DNA from: Alloscardovia theropitheci
Lineage (GTDB): Bacteria; Actinomycetota; Actinomycetes; Actinomycetales; Bifidobacteriaceae
Assembly (NCBI RefSeq): GCF_004332295.1
Contig: NZ_RXLP01000019.1
Span: forward strand, 186,001-250,000
DNA: 64,000 nt
Direction of reading: 5' to 3'
Position numbers and translations under genes: made by a program. This document shows positions 1-8,060 of this stretch, piece by piece. Positions within the stretch are counted from its first letter, which is position 1; each line of letters begins with the position of its first letter. The notes beneath the pieces were generated by a model. It was not told where the DNA came from, searched no databases, and worked only from the letters and a program-made list of their open reading frames with translations.

Positions 1-772
1 CTGGCTTATTCTTTGCAACCCATGCATAATACTGCGCATATTGCAATTTCTCTGCTGCAGCTTCATCAATAATAAATGTTGCATGCGGGTGCATTTGAAG
101 AGCGGACGCCGGACACATTGCTGTTATCGGCCCCTCGATACTTGCAGCAACAGCATCTGCTTTCGCTGAGCCGAATGCCAAAAGGACAAGGTGACGCGCC
201 TTCATAATCGTTCCCACACCTTGTGTAATGCAGTGCGTAGGTACTTGATCCAAATCTCCATCAAAGAATCGCGCATTATCAATTCGCGTTTGCTCTGTAA
301 GCGTCTTCATACGGGTTGGAGATGCTAAAGAACTTCCCGGTTCGTTGAAACCAATATGCCCATCGGTTCCCACGCCCAAGATCTGAATGTCCACTCCACC
401 AGCTGCTTCAATCGCCGCATCATAGTCTGCGCCTGCATGACGTAAGGATTCAACAGCCCCGTTTGGCACGTGGATAAGATCTGGGTTTAAGCCGACTGGC
501 TCTATGACTTCTCGTCGAATTACACTGTGATACGACTCAGGATGACTTGGGTCAAGCCCTACATATTCATCAAGCGCAAAACCTTGCACGTGCGATACGT
601 CAATGTTCTCATCTTTAACACGTGCAGCGAGCGCTTGATATGCAGTATGAGGCGTGGAACCTGTTGCCAACCCCAGAACTAATCGCGGATTAGCCTTTAT
701 AGCTTCCGCCACAGCATAAGCATAGATCTCACCAGCCTCTTCCTGAGACTTAACGATAATAACTTCTGCCAT
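1..772 (-). CDS. nagB: Glucosamine-6-phosphate deaminase (3' end cut by window edge)
   Basis: NagB converts glucosamine-6-phosphate to fructose-6-phosphate plus ammonia in the cytoplasm, the last step that feeds amino sugars and sialic acid into glycolysis. The translation starts MAEVIIVKSQEEAGEIYAYA and has the family blocks LGLATGSTP (phosphate loop), the ALDEY region, GVGTDGHIGFNEPGSS (catalytic loop) and TRIDNARFF. About 257 codons are visible, so only about a dozen C-terminal residues are missing relative to the usual 265-270. The ATG at 770-772 is preceded by AGAGG at good spacing. It is the last visible gene of the leftward operon with the NanA-like lyase and the SatABCD-type importer, which fits a sialic-acid catabolic unit. 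nanE, nanK and nagA are not in the window and may lie further left. Confidence 0.95.
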   Translation of the reverse strand, partial: MAEVIIVKSQEEAGEIYAYAVAEAIKANPRLVLGLATGSTPHTAYQALAARVKDENIDVSHVQGFALDEYVGLDPSHPESYHSVIRREVIEPVGLNPDLIHVPNGAVESLRHAGADYDAAIEAAGGVDIQILGVGTDGHIGFNEPGSSLASPTRMKTLTEQTRIDNARFFDGDLDQVPTHCITQGVGTIMKARHLVLLAFGSAKADAVAASIEGPITAMCPASALQMHPHATFIIDEAAAEKLQYAQYYAWVAKNKP

Positions 773-823
773 ATTAACCTCTCTTTTTGTTACGGTTCGG
801 ATAGTGTTCAGGTATCATCACAC

Positions 824-848
824 GATTGCATATCGGATTGCATATCCG
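824..848. promoter_or_regulatory. Direct repeat plus dyad upstream of nagB (candidate operator)
   Basis: In the 137-bp gap between nagB and the lyase gene, the 11-mer GATTGCATATC occurs twice with a one-base gap (824-834 and 836-846). CGGAT and ATCCG form an inverted repeat around TGCAT (834-848). This looks like a regulator site or a separate nagB promoter control region. No matching regulator gene is in the window, so the function is inferred. Confidence 0.4.
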
Positions 849-909
849 TCCACATATCCAAACCGCAACCAAAACCGAAATTTCGCACATATAGTCGCTA
901 GATATACCG

Positions 910-1878
910 CTAGAGACTACGGATTTGTGCGCTCTCGCTCACTACTTCCTCGGAAACTACCGGATTGAGACCCACTTCACGCAATATTTGCGCAACACGT
1001 TTTACATTCTCACCCTTAAGAGGAAGAACAGGATCAGGCATTTGATTTGTATCAAATACACCAAGTAAAGCCATAGCTGTCTTAAAGCCACCTACACCCT
1101 TGCCAAAGCCTTGTACCCCCTCAGGTACAAGAACGATGCGCATTAAGTGTGCGAGCACATCTTGCTCTTTACGTACAGTTTCCCAGTCGCCTGCCTGATA
1201 CGCATCCCACATACGGACATAGCCCGATGCTTCAACATTCGCTAATCCTGGAACTGAACCATCTGCTCCAGCCATGTAAGCACCATCGACGACTACTTCT
1301 TGCCCAGTCAGAAGTACGAGAGGATGTCCTGCTTCCTCATTGGCATCAACGAGGAATCGGAAGGAAACGTCATCATTGGAGGAATCCTTCACTCCAGCTA
1401 AGACACCATCCAGTCCAAGTCGAACAAGCATATCTCCAGCAAGCTTTGTGTGTACGCATACAGGAATGTCATATGCGAATAACGGCAAATCAACCGCTTC
1501 ATGGATAAGACGGAAATGTCGTTCAATCTCAGCTTGCCCACCCAAAGCATAGAATGGCGCAGTCGCGACTATTGCATCAGCACCCAGTTCTTTAGCTTGA
1601 CGTGCATGCTCGATAACACGATTCGTTTCTGTATCAATGCAGCCAATCATCAAAGGCACGCGATGATCAATAATTTCAACCGCAGCTTCAATGATTTCAC
1701 GCCTACGCTCGTCTGCGCTAAATGCTACTTCTCCAGAAGAGCCAAGAACGAAAAGACCATGCACACCTGCATCAATCATACGATTAATGCTTCGTGCATA
1801 CGATTCCTTATCAAGCTTACCGTCTGCAGTTAAAGCAGTAGCTACTGGTGGGATTACCCCCCTAAAACGAGAGTCCAT
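910..1878 (-). CDS. nanA: N-acetylneuraminate lyase-like protein, DapA/NanA aldolase family
   Basis: This is a class I Schiff-base aldolase of the DHDPS/NAL family, 322 residues, close to the usual 290-320. The carboxylate-binding motif GSSGE lies at residues 46-50, the catalytic tyrosine is in FAYDIP at about residue 136, and the Schiff-base lysine is in GVKDSS at about residue 164. NanA would split N-acetylneuraminate into N-acetylmannosamine and pyruvate. The assignment to NanA rather than DapA rests on operon context: nagB lies downstream and a SatABCD/NanBCDF-like importer upstream. The ATG follows AAAAGGAACAAATC. The family also contains other 2-keto acid aldolases, so substrate is inferred, not read from the sequence. 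Confidence 0.75.
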   Translation of the reverse strand: MDSRFRGVIPPVATALTADGKLDKESYARSINRMIDAGVHGLFVLGSSGEVAFSADERRREIIEAAVEIIDHRVPLMIGCIDTETNRVIEHARQAKELGADAIVATAPFYALGGQAEIERHFRLIHEAVDLPLFAYDIPVCVHTKLAGDMLVRLGLDGVLAGVKDSSNDDVSFRFLVDANEEAGHPLVLLTGQEVVVDGAYMAGADGSVPGLANVEASGYVRMWDAYQAGDWETVRKEQDVLAHLMRIVLVPEGVQGFGKGVGGFKTAMALLGVFDTNQMPDPVLPLKGENVKRVAQILREVGLNPVVSEEVVSESAQIRSL

Positions 1879-1964
1879 GATTTGTTCCTTTTCTTATGCT
1901 CTCTCCCATGAGAGCGTGAATAAATCTTTACCGATACATGTGTATACAAATCAAAGCGGTGACT

Positions 1965-2039
1965 CATATATCGTATCGTATATGCCGTATTGTGGCGGGT
2001 CTGGCAATCTCATAAGTGTGGAATGGAGAAGCCAGACCC
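1965..2039. promoter_or_regulatory. Inverted repeats between importer ATPase and nanA
   Basis: This gap (1879-2105) holds an AT-rich imperfect 20-bp palindrome at 1965-1984 (arms CATATA/TATATG). It also holds a perfect 9-bp inverted repeat GGGTCTGGC/GCCAGACCC (1997-2005 and 2031-2039, 25-nt loop). No T run follows on the minus strand, so this is not a typical terminator. It may be a processing or attenuation hairpin, or an operator. Confidence 0.4.
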
Positions 2040-2105
2040 AAATTTTCAGTTATATACCCAAACGTTCTATACCATTATGGCTTTGACCATGATGGCTTTG
2101 GCCGT

Positions 2106-2933
2106 TTACGCGCATTCTTCTTCTGTTGGATGCAGAAGTGATGGCGCAGCAGCTAATAGCTTCTTGGTATATGGATGCTGCGGATTAAAGAAGACATCCT
2201 TTGCGGACCCGCGCTCGACGATTTCACCGCCGTTCATGACAACAATCTCATCCGATACATATCGAACAGTTTGAATGTCATGGCTAATGAAGATCATCGC
2301 AAGACCGAGTTCCTTCTTTAAGTCCGTGAGCAAGTTCAAAATTTGCGCACGAACTGAAACATCCAAAGCGGAAGTCGGCTCGTCAGCAATAATGACATCT
2401 GGTTTAAGGCTCAATGCGCGAGCAATTGCCACACGCTGGCGCTGTCCACCGGAAAGCTGCCCCGGAAGTGCATCAAGTGCTGAAGTCGGAAGCCCTACCA
2501 TGCGAATAAGCTCCATAGCGCGTTCCATATGCTCTTGCTTGCTACCCAGAGAGTGCACAACTAGAGGATCAATGAGCTGGTCAACAACTTTCATTCGAGC
2601 ATTCAGAGCAGTTGCTGGATCTTGGAAGACAACCGATACTACTCGACCAATTTCCATGCGCTCTTTTGCAGTACGCTTAGTGACATCATGTTCTTTAAAA
2701 ATGACTTTGCCTTCTGTAGCGAGCTGCAATCCACACAGTACATTTGCAGTAGTTGACTTACCACAACCGGATTCTCCTACCAGACCTATAGTTTGGCCTG
2801 GCATAAGAGTAAGGCTGACACCATTAACTGCCGTAACTTTATTCGGATGGAAAAGGCCTCCAGTTCGAGTCTTAAAAATAACTTTAATATCCTGTAACTC
2901 GATAATTGGTGAGGTCTGAGTTTCATTACTCAT
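2106..2933 (-). CDS. Peptide/sialate-type ABC importer ATPase (Opp/Dpp family, SatD-like)
   Basis: This is the second nucleotide-binding subunit of the importer, 275 residues. Walker A is GLVGESGCGKST at about residues 51-62, followed by the signature LSGGQRQRVAIARAL, Walker B VIIADEPTSALD and the H-loop FISHD. The C-terminal segment ending in NPQHPYTKKLLAAAPSL is typical of oligopeptide/dipeptide (OppF/DppF) ATPases. Its start overlaps the end of the upstream permease-ATPase gene by 8 bp, so the two are translationally coupled. It pairs with the ATPase domain fused to the preceding permease. The nanA/nagB context suggests sialic acid rather than peptide transport. Confidence 0.9.
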   Translation of the reverse strand: MSNETQTSPIIELQDIKVIFKTRTGGLFHPNKVTAVNGVSLTLMPGQTIGLVGESGCGKSTTANVLCGLQLATEGKVIFKEHDVTKRTAKERMEIGRVVSVVFQDPATALNARMKVVDQLIDPLVVHSLGSKQEHMERAMELIRMVGLPTSALDALPGQLSGGQRQRVAIARALSLKPDVIIADEPTSALDVSVRAQILNLLTDLKKELGLAMIFISHDIQTVRYVSDEIVVMNGGEIVERGSAKDVFFNPQHPYTKKLLAAAPSLLHPTEEECA

Positions 2934-5052
2934 TGGATTCCTCCTGCGTCGTTACCACATTTGATGTATCACCAGGAACAGGTTCGTCGTCATCAAAAGC
3001 ATTGTTTAATGCTGGATCGATAAGATGAATCATTTCTCCTGGCTGCTCGGTCTCTTGATTATCTACATCCAGCTGAGCTAAAGAAGGACGTACTGCATAA
3101 CGGTGATGTGTATCTGGAATTTCAATCATGACCGGATGCTCGTCAAGTGCTTCATATGGATGCGAAGAGCGTGGAGCAAATCGATCACCCTCAGGGAAGT
3201 CCTTAGGGCTAGGAACAGTTCCAGGTACCTGATGTAATGGCGTTTGCCCTGCTTCGATAGAAATAACAGATCCCAGCAAACCACGAGTATATTCATGACG
3301 TGGATCAGTCAAAATTTCCTGAGTAGATCCCTGCTCAACTACTTGCCCAGCGTACATAACGGTAATCTTATGAGCTACCTTTGCTACAAGAGCCAAATCA
3401 TGGGATACAAAGATCATGGCAAATCCAAGCTTTTCACGCAAATCATTGAGCAACTCAATAACTTGGCGTTGAACTGTAACATCCAAAGCAGTCGTTGGCT
3501 CATCCGCAATAATCAGTTTAGGATCACGAGTCAAAGCCATTGCGATAAGAACACGTTGACGCTGACCACCAGAAAGCTCATGCGGGTAGGATTCCAAAAC
3601 TCGTTTAGGATCCAATCCTACAAGCTCAAGAAGTTCTTCAGCAGTACGAGTACCGCCGCGCTTGGTAAGCTGAGCCATCTGATTCTTGATGAGCATAGAC
3701 GGATTGAGAGAGCTCAATGCATCCTGATAAATCATAGCGATTTCATGACCACGCAAAGCATTGTGTTCCTTTGGATCAAGACCGACAAGGTTCTTTCCTC
3801 CAAAGTTAATTTCGCCCGAAATCTTTGCACGCTTATCCAGCAAGCCCATAATAGTCAATGAGGTAATTGACTTACCGCAACCGGACTCACCAACAAGTCC
3901 CATTGTTTCGCCTGGACGCACGTAGAAGGATACGTGATCAACGACATTGACATCACCATGACGTGGGAAGGAAATGCATAGATCCTTAACCTCAATCACT
4001 GGCTCGCCAGCTTTTTCACCCACAGGCACAAATCGATCGGTACGCTTGAGTTCAGCGGCTTTGAGCTGCTCCAAAGACTTCACAAGAGATTCATGCTGAG
4101 TCTCATAAGCTGCTACAGGATCGGCAAGAATCAAATCTTCCTTACGAGCCTGTTGTGCGTCTTCTTCGCTCTTTGTAATTGGAGCACTTGGTGCAGAAAC
4201 GATAGCATCTGTGATGCCTTCCGACAAGATGTTAAGGCACAAAACCGTAATCATAATTGCCAGACCTGGATACAGAGCCTGCCACCAATATCCAAAGATA
4301 ACGCCCGGCTTTGCAGAGGACAGGATATTACCCCATGTAGGAGTTGGCTCTTGGAAACCTAAACCGATAAAGGACAAAGACGCCTCGAAAACAATTGCAT
4401 CTGCTACAGAAAGAGTTGTAAACACCATAACCGGCGCTGCAATATTTCGTGACACATGCTTGAAAAGAATCCAAGGAGCACGAGCACCTGAAACGATGAC
4501 AGCTCGAACATAGTCCTGTCCATATTCGCTAATGATATTTGCGCGTACAACTCGCGCAATCTGCGGTACGTAGAGGATACCAATTGCGGCAATAATACCA
4601 AACATTGAGCGGCCAAGAATGGTAACGAATACTGTTGCCAAAGCGATTCCCGGCACGGACATGAAGATATCAATGATGCGCATAATTACTTCAGAAATCC
4701 ATGGACGTGCGACAGCTGCGATGGCACCGATAAGTGCGCCAAGGACAAGCGCAAGAGCAATAGCACCAAGGCCAATTGCCAAGGAATAACGTGCGCCATA
4801 GAATACGCGGTTCATAACATCTCGACCCAAATTATCTGTTCCGAAGAAATGTTCCGCGGACGGAGCCTGATAGCTTACAGTAATCGCTAATGGATCATGG
4901 CGAGAGATAAGAGGGGCAAAAATTGCCACAATAATGAGAAGGAAAATGAAGAGAGCAGACAGCTTTGTACCCCACTTTAGGTGACTGAACCTGCGGAACT
5001 TCACGCCTACTTGAGAGGCTGCATGTGCAGCTTTATTTTTACCAAACAGCAT
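2926..5052 (-). CDS. Fused ABC permease-ATPase of peptide/sialate-type importer (SatC-like)
   Basis: One polypeptide of about 708 residues joins an OppC/DppC-type permease to a full ABC ATPase. The permease part has a first membrane helix near residue 30, the motif EHFFGTDNLGRDVMNRVFYGAR and an EAA loop ending GLGFQEPTPTWGNIL. The ATPase part has Walker A GLVGESGCGKS, signature LSGGQRQRVLIAMAL and Walker B IIADEPTTALD. A linker of about 70 residues joins them. The start is placed at the ATG at 5050-5052 (MLFGKNKAAH), one base after the upstream permease stop and preceded by AGGA; longer upstream starts would lie inside the upstream gene. Fusion of permease to ATPase is a known feature of SatC in sialic-acid SatABCD systems, which supports the substrate inference. 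Confidence 0.9.
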   Translation of the reverse strand: MLFGKNKAAHAASQVGVKFRRFSHLKWGTKLSALFIFLLIIVAIFAPLISRHDPLAITVSYQAPSAEHFFGTDNLGRDVMNRVFYGARYSLAIGLGAIALALVLGALIGAIAAVARPWISEVIMRIIDIFMSVPGIALATVFVTILGRSMFGIIAAIGILYVPQIARVVRANIISEYGQDYVRAVIVSGARAPWILFKHVSRNIAAPVMVFTTLSVADAIVFEASLSFIGLGFQEPTPTWGNILSSAKPGVIFGYWWQALYPGLAIMITVLCLNILSEGITDAIVSAPSAPITKSEEDAQQARKEDLILADPVAAYETQHESLVKSLEQLKAAELKRTDRFVPVGEKAGEPVIEVKDLCISFPRHGDVNVVDHVSFYVRPGETMGLVGESGCGKSITSLTIMGLLDKRAKISGEINFGGKNLVGLDPKEHNALRGHEIAMIYQDALSSLNPSMLIKNQMAQLTKRGGTRTAEELLELVGLDPKRVLESYPHELSGGQRQRVLIAMALTRDPKLIIADEPTTALDVTVQRQVIELLNDLREKLGFAMIFVSHDLALVAKVAHKITVMYAGQVVEQGSTQEILTDPRHEYTRGLLGSVISIEAGQTPLHQVPGTVPSPKDFPEGDRFAPRSSHPYEALDEHPVMIEIPDTHHRYAVRPSLAQLDVDNQETEQPGEMIHLIDPALNNAFDDDEPVPGDTSNVVTTQEESNE

Positions 5053-5053
5053 G

Positions 5054-6010
5054 TCACACCGTCCTAATTCGTGGGTTGATAAGTACATAAAGCAAATCAA
5101 CGATGATATTAATAACAACGAATGCGAGCGCAACTACAAGAACTACACCCTGTACCAGCGTTGGCTCATTACCATTAATACCTTCGAAAAGCGTTGTACC
5201 CATGCCCGGTAGAGAGAAAATAACTTCGATAACGATTGCACCACCCATAAGGTAACCAATCTTCATACCGAGAACGGTAATTGGCGTAATGAGAGCATTG
5301 CGCAAAACGTTACGCGCTACGACAACAGCTTTTGGAATGCCCGCACCAATTGCGGTACGTACGTAATCCTTGTCTAGTTCTTCAACCATAGAGGTTCTAA
5401 TAACGCGAATTAGCTGTCCAGATGCTGGCAATGCAAGTGAAAATGCTGGCATCGCCATACGCGTCAAGTATGCACCAGGATCATCAAAGAAATTGACTAG
5501 TTCTCCAGAGCCTGGAAGCAAGCCGAGCTTAATCTGGAAAACATAAATCAAAAGAACACCCAACCAGAATGATGGTGTAGCAATTGCAATAATGGAAAAT
5601 ACACGAATAACTTGATCAACCCATGTATCGCGGAAAAGTGCTGCAAGAACACCGAATACGGTGGAAACAACAACTACTATGAGCAGACCAATAAATGTTA
5701 ATTGAAGCGTAATTGGGAAGGCTTGAGCAATTTTCGCAGCCACTGATTCATGGTTGAGACCATACGTTCCCAAATCACCGTGAATCATATTCCACAAGTA
5801 CAAGAAGAATTGAATATACCAAGGCTTATCGAGACCATGAGCCGTTCGATATTCTTGAAGCTGTTGAGCTGTTGCATTCTCGCCAAGCGCTACGGTTGCC
5901 GGATCGTAACGCGAGAATGACATAAGGAAGAAGACTAGGAAGACAACGCCTAATGCCACAAGTGGTAGCGATGCCAACCTCTTTCCTAAAAGTCGCAGTA
6001 AGTTTGTCAT
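5054..6010 (-). CDS. ABC importer permease (OppB/DppB-like, SatB-like)
   Basis: This is an integral membrane subunit of the importer, about 318 residues, with six predicted helices. It starts MTNLLRLLGKRLASLPL and shows the OppB/DppB pattern: the RYDPATVALG segment after helix 1, HGLDKPWYIQF, and the EAA-type loop DYVRTAIGAGIPKAVVVARNV, ending LLYVLINPRIR. The ATG at 6010 has AAAGGGG upstream at proper spacing. A longer start at TTG (6037) would use the ribosome-binding site as coding sequence and is rejected. It sits 1 nt upstream of the fused permease-ATPase gene, with which it would form the transmembrane heterodimer. Confidence 0.9.
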   Translation of the reverse strand: MTNLLRLLGKRLASLPLVALGVVFLVFFLMSFSRYDPATVALGENATAQQLQEYRTAHGLDKPWYIQFFLYLWNMIHGDLGTYGLNHESVAAKIAQAFPITLQLTFIGLLIVVVVSTVFGVLAALFRDTWVDQVIRVFSIIAIATPSFWLGVLLIYVFQIKLGLLPGSGELVNFFDDPGAYLTRMAMPAFSLALPASGQLIRVIRTSMVEELDKDYVRTAIGAGIPKAVVVARNVLRNALITPITVLGMKIGYLMGGAIVIEVIFSLPGMGTTLFEGINGNEPTLVQGVVLVVALAFVVINIIVDLLYVLINPRIRTV

Positions 6011-6136
6011 GAGTTTTACCCCTTTGTAACTCCTCAATAGATGATACTGTGTGCATCATCTGAGATACACCCTGCATATGGAGTTGTATGCAGCGCGCCT
6101 TGTAGATTACGGCATCGTAATCCGAAGCATAATAAA

Positions 6137-6183
6137 GGTGGGGATAAGGAGAATTTTCTTATATTCAAGAACTTATCCCCACC
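6137..6183 (-). terminator. Intercistronic hairpin after binding-protein gene
   Basis: A perfect 12-bp inverted repeat (GGTGGGGATAAG with its complement, 6137-6148 and 6172-6183) has a 23-nt loop and is followed on the minus strand by TTTATT. It lies between the binding-protein gene and the first permease gene. This is consistent with a leaky terminator or 3'-stabilising hairpin that raises binding-protein output over the membrane parts. Confidence 0.65.
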
Positions 6184-6241
6184 CGATACATGTTGAGAAA
6201 CTATGAATAATTATTATGTAGTTTCTGATATATCATCAGTC

Positions 6242-7819
6242 TTACTTTGATAGCTTCTGATCCAAGAGATACAAACCAGTGGTACCTGTTGGCTTGAAGT
6301 CCTTAAAGACTCCAGTTCGTGTAGCTGTAGTAAGTTGACGGTGGAAGAGTGGGTACAATGGTACTTCTTCAGAAATCAGATCCATTGCATCGTTCCATGT
6401 TGCTTCACGTTCCTTGTCGTCAGTCATGGTTGAAGCATTGGTGAGGATTTCCTGCAACTTATTGTAGCCTTCAGATCCCTTCCAGAAGGTACGGGTCTGA
6501 GTCCATGCGTTATCTCCGAACCACCAGTTCAGAAGGATTTCTGGATCATTACCGAATACTGATGGATCTCCAGGAGCCATGATCATTGAGTAATCTGGCT
6601 TTGCAGCAATATTCGGATACAAAGCAGCAGACTTCATGGACTCGATATTGACCTTGAAACCAAGTGCTTCAAGATTGTTCTTAACTTGCGGAGCAAGCTC
6701 AGTAATCCATGTGTGGTCAGTCGTATATAAGGTGAATTCAACGCCTTCCTTAACGCCTGCATCCTTAAGCAACTTCTTTGCCTTGTCGACGTTGTAGGTG
6801 TATACGTTCTTTGCCTTGTGATAGTACTTGAAGCTCTTAGGCAAGAAGCCCGTTGCTGCTTCTGCCTGATCTGCAAGCTGGTTCTTAATCAATGTCTCAA
6901 CATCAATTCCATAGAATACAGCTTGACGAACTTCCTTCTTATCGAATGGAGCCTTCTTTGTATTAAACATAATGAATGCTTGGTTGAAGCTCTGCGCCTT
7001 TGACAATGTAGACTTAGAATTCTTCAATGTATCGAAAGCTTTTGCTGGAACATTTTCCATAATGTCGTTTTGACCAGACTGCATAGCGGTAACGCGTGCA
7101 GTATCATCTACAGCAACATTCCATACCATATTCTTGCTCAAAGCTTTGAATTCGCCATTGTAATTATCATTACGCTCGAAAGTAACCTTCAAATCAGTGA
7201 TTTCCGTATACTTATATGGACCAGAGCCGATAGGCATCTTCTGAAGGTCTTCATCCGACATGGATTCTGGAACAATTCCTACAAGAGCAAGGCGTTCTTT
7301 CAACAGAGTGTATGGACGACTGAGTTTAAAGGTAACAACATTATCACTCTTAACATCCACGCTCTGAATGAAGTTCAACATTGGAAGGAATAAGCTACCT
7401 TCTACCATCATTCGATCGAACGATGACTTAACATCTTTAGCAGTTACTGGATTACCATCGGAGAACTTTGCACCATCACGAAGTGTGATTTCATACTCTG
7501 TATCCGAAATTTTCTTTGGCTCACCCTTAGCCAAACCTGAAACAATCTTGAAATCATCCATTTGCCGCGTATAGAGTGGCTCTACTACGTGCCAATTACC
7601 AGCCATACCAATAGCTGATGAAGTTGAGAGAGGATTATAGTTCTGCCCTGAATAAGCAACCTGTGCGGTAATTGTATCTGGCACAGCGGTGCTGACTGCA
7701 GGAGTAGATTCTGATGATGCTGATCCGGAGCTTGCGGACTTACCTGAGCCACAACCGGCCAGCAATAATGTAGCAGCCGCAAGTCCAGCGACTACTTTTA
7801 CTGACTTCCCGAACTTCAT
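6242..7819 (-). CDS. Family 5 solute-binding lipoprotein of peptide/sialate-type importer (SatA-like)
   Basis: An extracellular lipoprotein that captures the substrate and delivers it to the permeases encoded downstream. It is 525 residues long, usual for SBP_bac_5 proteins. The N-terminus is a lipoprotein signal with lipobox LLAGCGSG (Cys at about residue 23), followed by a Ser/Gly-rich spacer. The body has family features such as LRDGAKFSDGNPVTAKDVKSSFDR, PIGSGPYKY and KAPFDKKEVRQAVFYGID. The ATG at 7819 follows GAAGGAG. It is the first gene of the operon and has a strong promoter upstream. Family 5 proteins bind peptides, nickel, haem or sugars; sialic acid is inferred from nanA and nagB in the same operon. 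Confidence 0.92.
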   Translation of the reverse strand: MKFGKSVKVVAGLAAATLLLAGCGSGKSASSGSASSESTPAVSTAVPDTITAQVAYSGQNYNPLSTSSAIGMAGNWHVVEPLYTRQMDDFKIVSGLAKGEPKKISDTEYEITLRDGAKFSDGNPVTAKDVKSSFDRMMVEGSLFLPMLNFIQSVDVKSDNVVTFKLSRPYTLLKERLALVGIVPESMSDEDLQKMPIGSGPYKYTEITDLKVTFERNDNYNGEFKALSKNMVWNVAVDDTARVTAMQSGQNDIMENVPAKAFDTLKNSKSTLSKAQSFNQAFIMFNTKKAPFDKKEVRQAVFYGIDVETLIKNQLADQAEAATGFLPKSFKYYHKAKNVYTYNVDKAKKLLKDAGVKEGVEFTLYTTDHTWITELAPQVKNNLEALGFKVNIESMKSAALYPNIAAKPDYSMIMAPGDPSVFGNDPEILLNWWFGDNAWTQTRTFWKGSEGYNKLQEILTNASTMTDDKEREATWNDAMDLISEEVPLYPLFHRQLTTATRTGVFKDFKPTGTTGLYLLDQKLSK

Positions 7820-7952
7820 TTTCTTTTTTCTCCTTCAACACTGAAAGGTTTCTCACATTTTGCATTACCATCATTTCTCTGTGCAGCAACCCTGCCAACT
7901 TCGTATTCAGAAATAACAGTTAAATTGTGAGTTGGAGTAATCTCCTGAATTA

Positions 7953-7981
7953 ATTGTAAGACATCAGACAACTTATGTCAA
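7953..7981 (-). promoter_or_regulatory. Near-consensus sigma-70 promoter of importer/nan operon with spacer dyad
   Basis: On the minus strand TTGACA (7981-7976) and TACAAT (7958-7953) are separated by exactly 17 bp. An imperfect 20-bp palindrome, GACATCAG...CTTATGTC at 7960-7979 (7 of 10 pairs), fills the spacer and overlaps the -35. That is the geometry of a repressor operator. It lies about 130 bp upstream of the binding-protein ATG. The repressor is not identified. Confidence 0.7.
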
Positions 7982-8060
7982 AATTGATGTGTCCTATAAA
8001 AAATTGAAATATTATGTATCATAAATTTAAGGGATACCTCACCCAATGAAAGGAAATACA

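Noticed and set aside
2275-3861. Long plus-strand frames (2275-2919 and 3244-3861) opposite the importer ATPases
   Set aside because: Shadow frames of conserved ABC transporter genes; no recognisable domain or start signal.
5053-5133. Upstream extension of the fused permease-ATPase (27 extra codons)
   Set aside because: It overlaps the end of the preceding permease gene and lacks a site, while the ATG at 5052 has AGGA and 1-bp coupling.
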